Shown here: one piece after another, positions 31,167-31,402 of the stretch | Layout of the letters: every line of letters starts with the position of its first letter | How positions within the stretch are numbered: position 1 is the first letter of the stretch | Source of the DNA: Bacillota bacterium | GTDB lineage: Bacteria; Bacillota; Clostridia; Acetivibrionales; JANLFN01 | Length of the DNA stretch: 31,402 nucleotides | NCBI GenBank assembly: GCA_023397675.1 | Contig: JAEWTV010000021.1 | Coordinates: 1 to 31,402, forward strand | Direction of reading: 5' to 3' | Program-made: the position numbers and the translations under genes | Notes under the pieces: generated by a model | Seen by the model: the letters and a program-made list of their open reading frames with translations, nothing else | What the model was told of the DNA's origin: nothing | The model's database searches: none

Positions 31167-31226
31167 GTGATTATTTTGAAACATGATGCGGCTGAAATGA
31201 AGGAGTTTATAGAGGAGAAGTTGTAA
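31167..31226 (+). pseudogene. Possible remnant of a gene 3' end
   Basis: The plus strand reads VIILKHDAAEMKEFIEEKL then stop, a sequence with the look of a real protein C-terminus. Its frame stays open upstream only across the start of the opposite-strand gene, without a start codon or ribosome binding site. It is probably a scrap left by a deletion or rearrangement, or chance; I cannot name the parent protein. Confidence 0.25.
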
Positions 31227-31231
31227 GTAAA

Positions 31232-31262
31232 CAACAAAAACACCAGCCTCTTAAGCTGGTGT
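31232..31262 (-). terminator. Terminator of rnpB
   Basis: ACACCAGC (31240-31247) pairs with GCTGGTGT (31255-31262) around a 7-nt loop. On the minus strand it is followed by TTTTTGTTGTTT. It lies a few bases after the 3' end of the RNase P RNA. Confidence 0.85.
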
Positions 31263-31272
31263 CTCTGATATC

Positions 31273-31402
31273 ATTTACCGAGTAAGTCTGTAAGCCGGGT
31301 TCTGTATTAAACGATCATCTATCTAGGCCGTACATTTCTGTATGGCTCAAGCCACCTACCCGGGACGAGCGGGCCACTCATTTGTCCCTCTTTACGGTGT
31401 TG
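31273..31402 (-). ncRNA. rnpB: RNase P RNA (rnpB), 3' part only
   Basis: The minus strand reads GCCTAGATAGATGATCG, then ATACAGAACCCGGCTTAC, both hallmarks of bacterial RNase P RNA near its 3' end. GGGTAGGTGGC and GAGCGGGCC-like segments also fit the catalytic core. The gene continues past the right edge of the window, so the 5' half with P1-P4 is missing. The 3' boundary is approximate. The RNA is the catalytic part of the enzyme that matures tRNA 5' ends. A terminator follows at 31232-31262. Confidence 0.9.

Overview
The window is a stretch of AT-rich chromosome from an anaerobic, spore-former-type Firmicute, probably a plant-polysaccharide-degrading clostridium (cluster III / Ruminiclostridium-like; this placement is inferred). 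Support comes from purine-rich GGAGG ribosome binding sites, a ferredoxin-linked indolepyruvate oxidoreductase, a T-box leader, a [NiFe] hydrogenase, a cytoplasmic GH3 glycosidase and an ECF sigma/anti-sigma pair. I see no transposase, prophage or CRISPR array.

Layout. Positions 1-2979 on the minus strand hold the 5' end of a PspC-domain gene, a double-ACT regulator, a phenylacetate-CoA-ligase-like enzyme (paaK) and iorB. The gene iorA follows to 4718 under a clear promoter. Together iorA-iorB-paaK-ACT look like a module for aryl-pyruvate/aryl-acetate metabolism, interrupted between iorB and paaK by a repeat-rich 430-bp spacer. An L-lactate permease and a beta-CASP metallo-hydrolase follow, both minus strand with hairpin terminators. 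At 8390-8860 is a plus-strand tRNA operon (CAU, Phe-GAA, Tyr-GTA) with its own promoter and terminator and an inverted-repeat element between the first two tRNAs. Then come a hypothetical gene, ychF, a cheW-like gene, two large nested palindromes, and a Phe-type T-box leader driving DAHP synthase (aroF).

From 12829 to 23108 almost everything is on the minus strand: a membrane diguanylate cyclase, an EamA transporter, a small hypothetical, the polA-coaE-lytic transglycosylase cluster, the anti-sigma/ECF-sigma pair and a flavin amine oxidase. A GNAT (ElaA) and GH3 beta-glucosidase pair lies upstream, facing a plus-strand cupin protein with a Tyr/Pro/Asn-rich N-terminus.

The right part (26858-31113, minus) is the most unusual. 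A [NiFe] hydrogenase operon, ordered cytochrome-b5-like protein, small subunit, large subunit, maturation protease, ends with a Staygreen (SGR) family protein, the family of the plant chlorophyll Mg-dechelatase. The last four genes overlap or are 2 bp apart. A small protein built of two SH3-like repeats precedes the operon. The window ends inside rnpB (RNase P RNA, minus strand), with its terminator in view.
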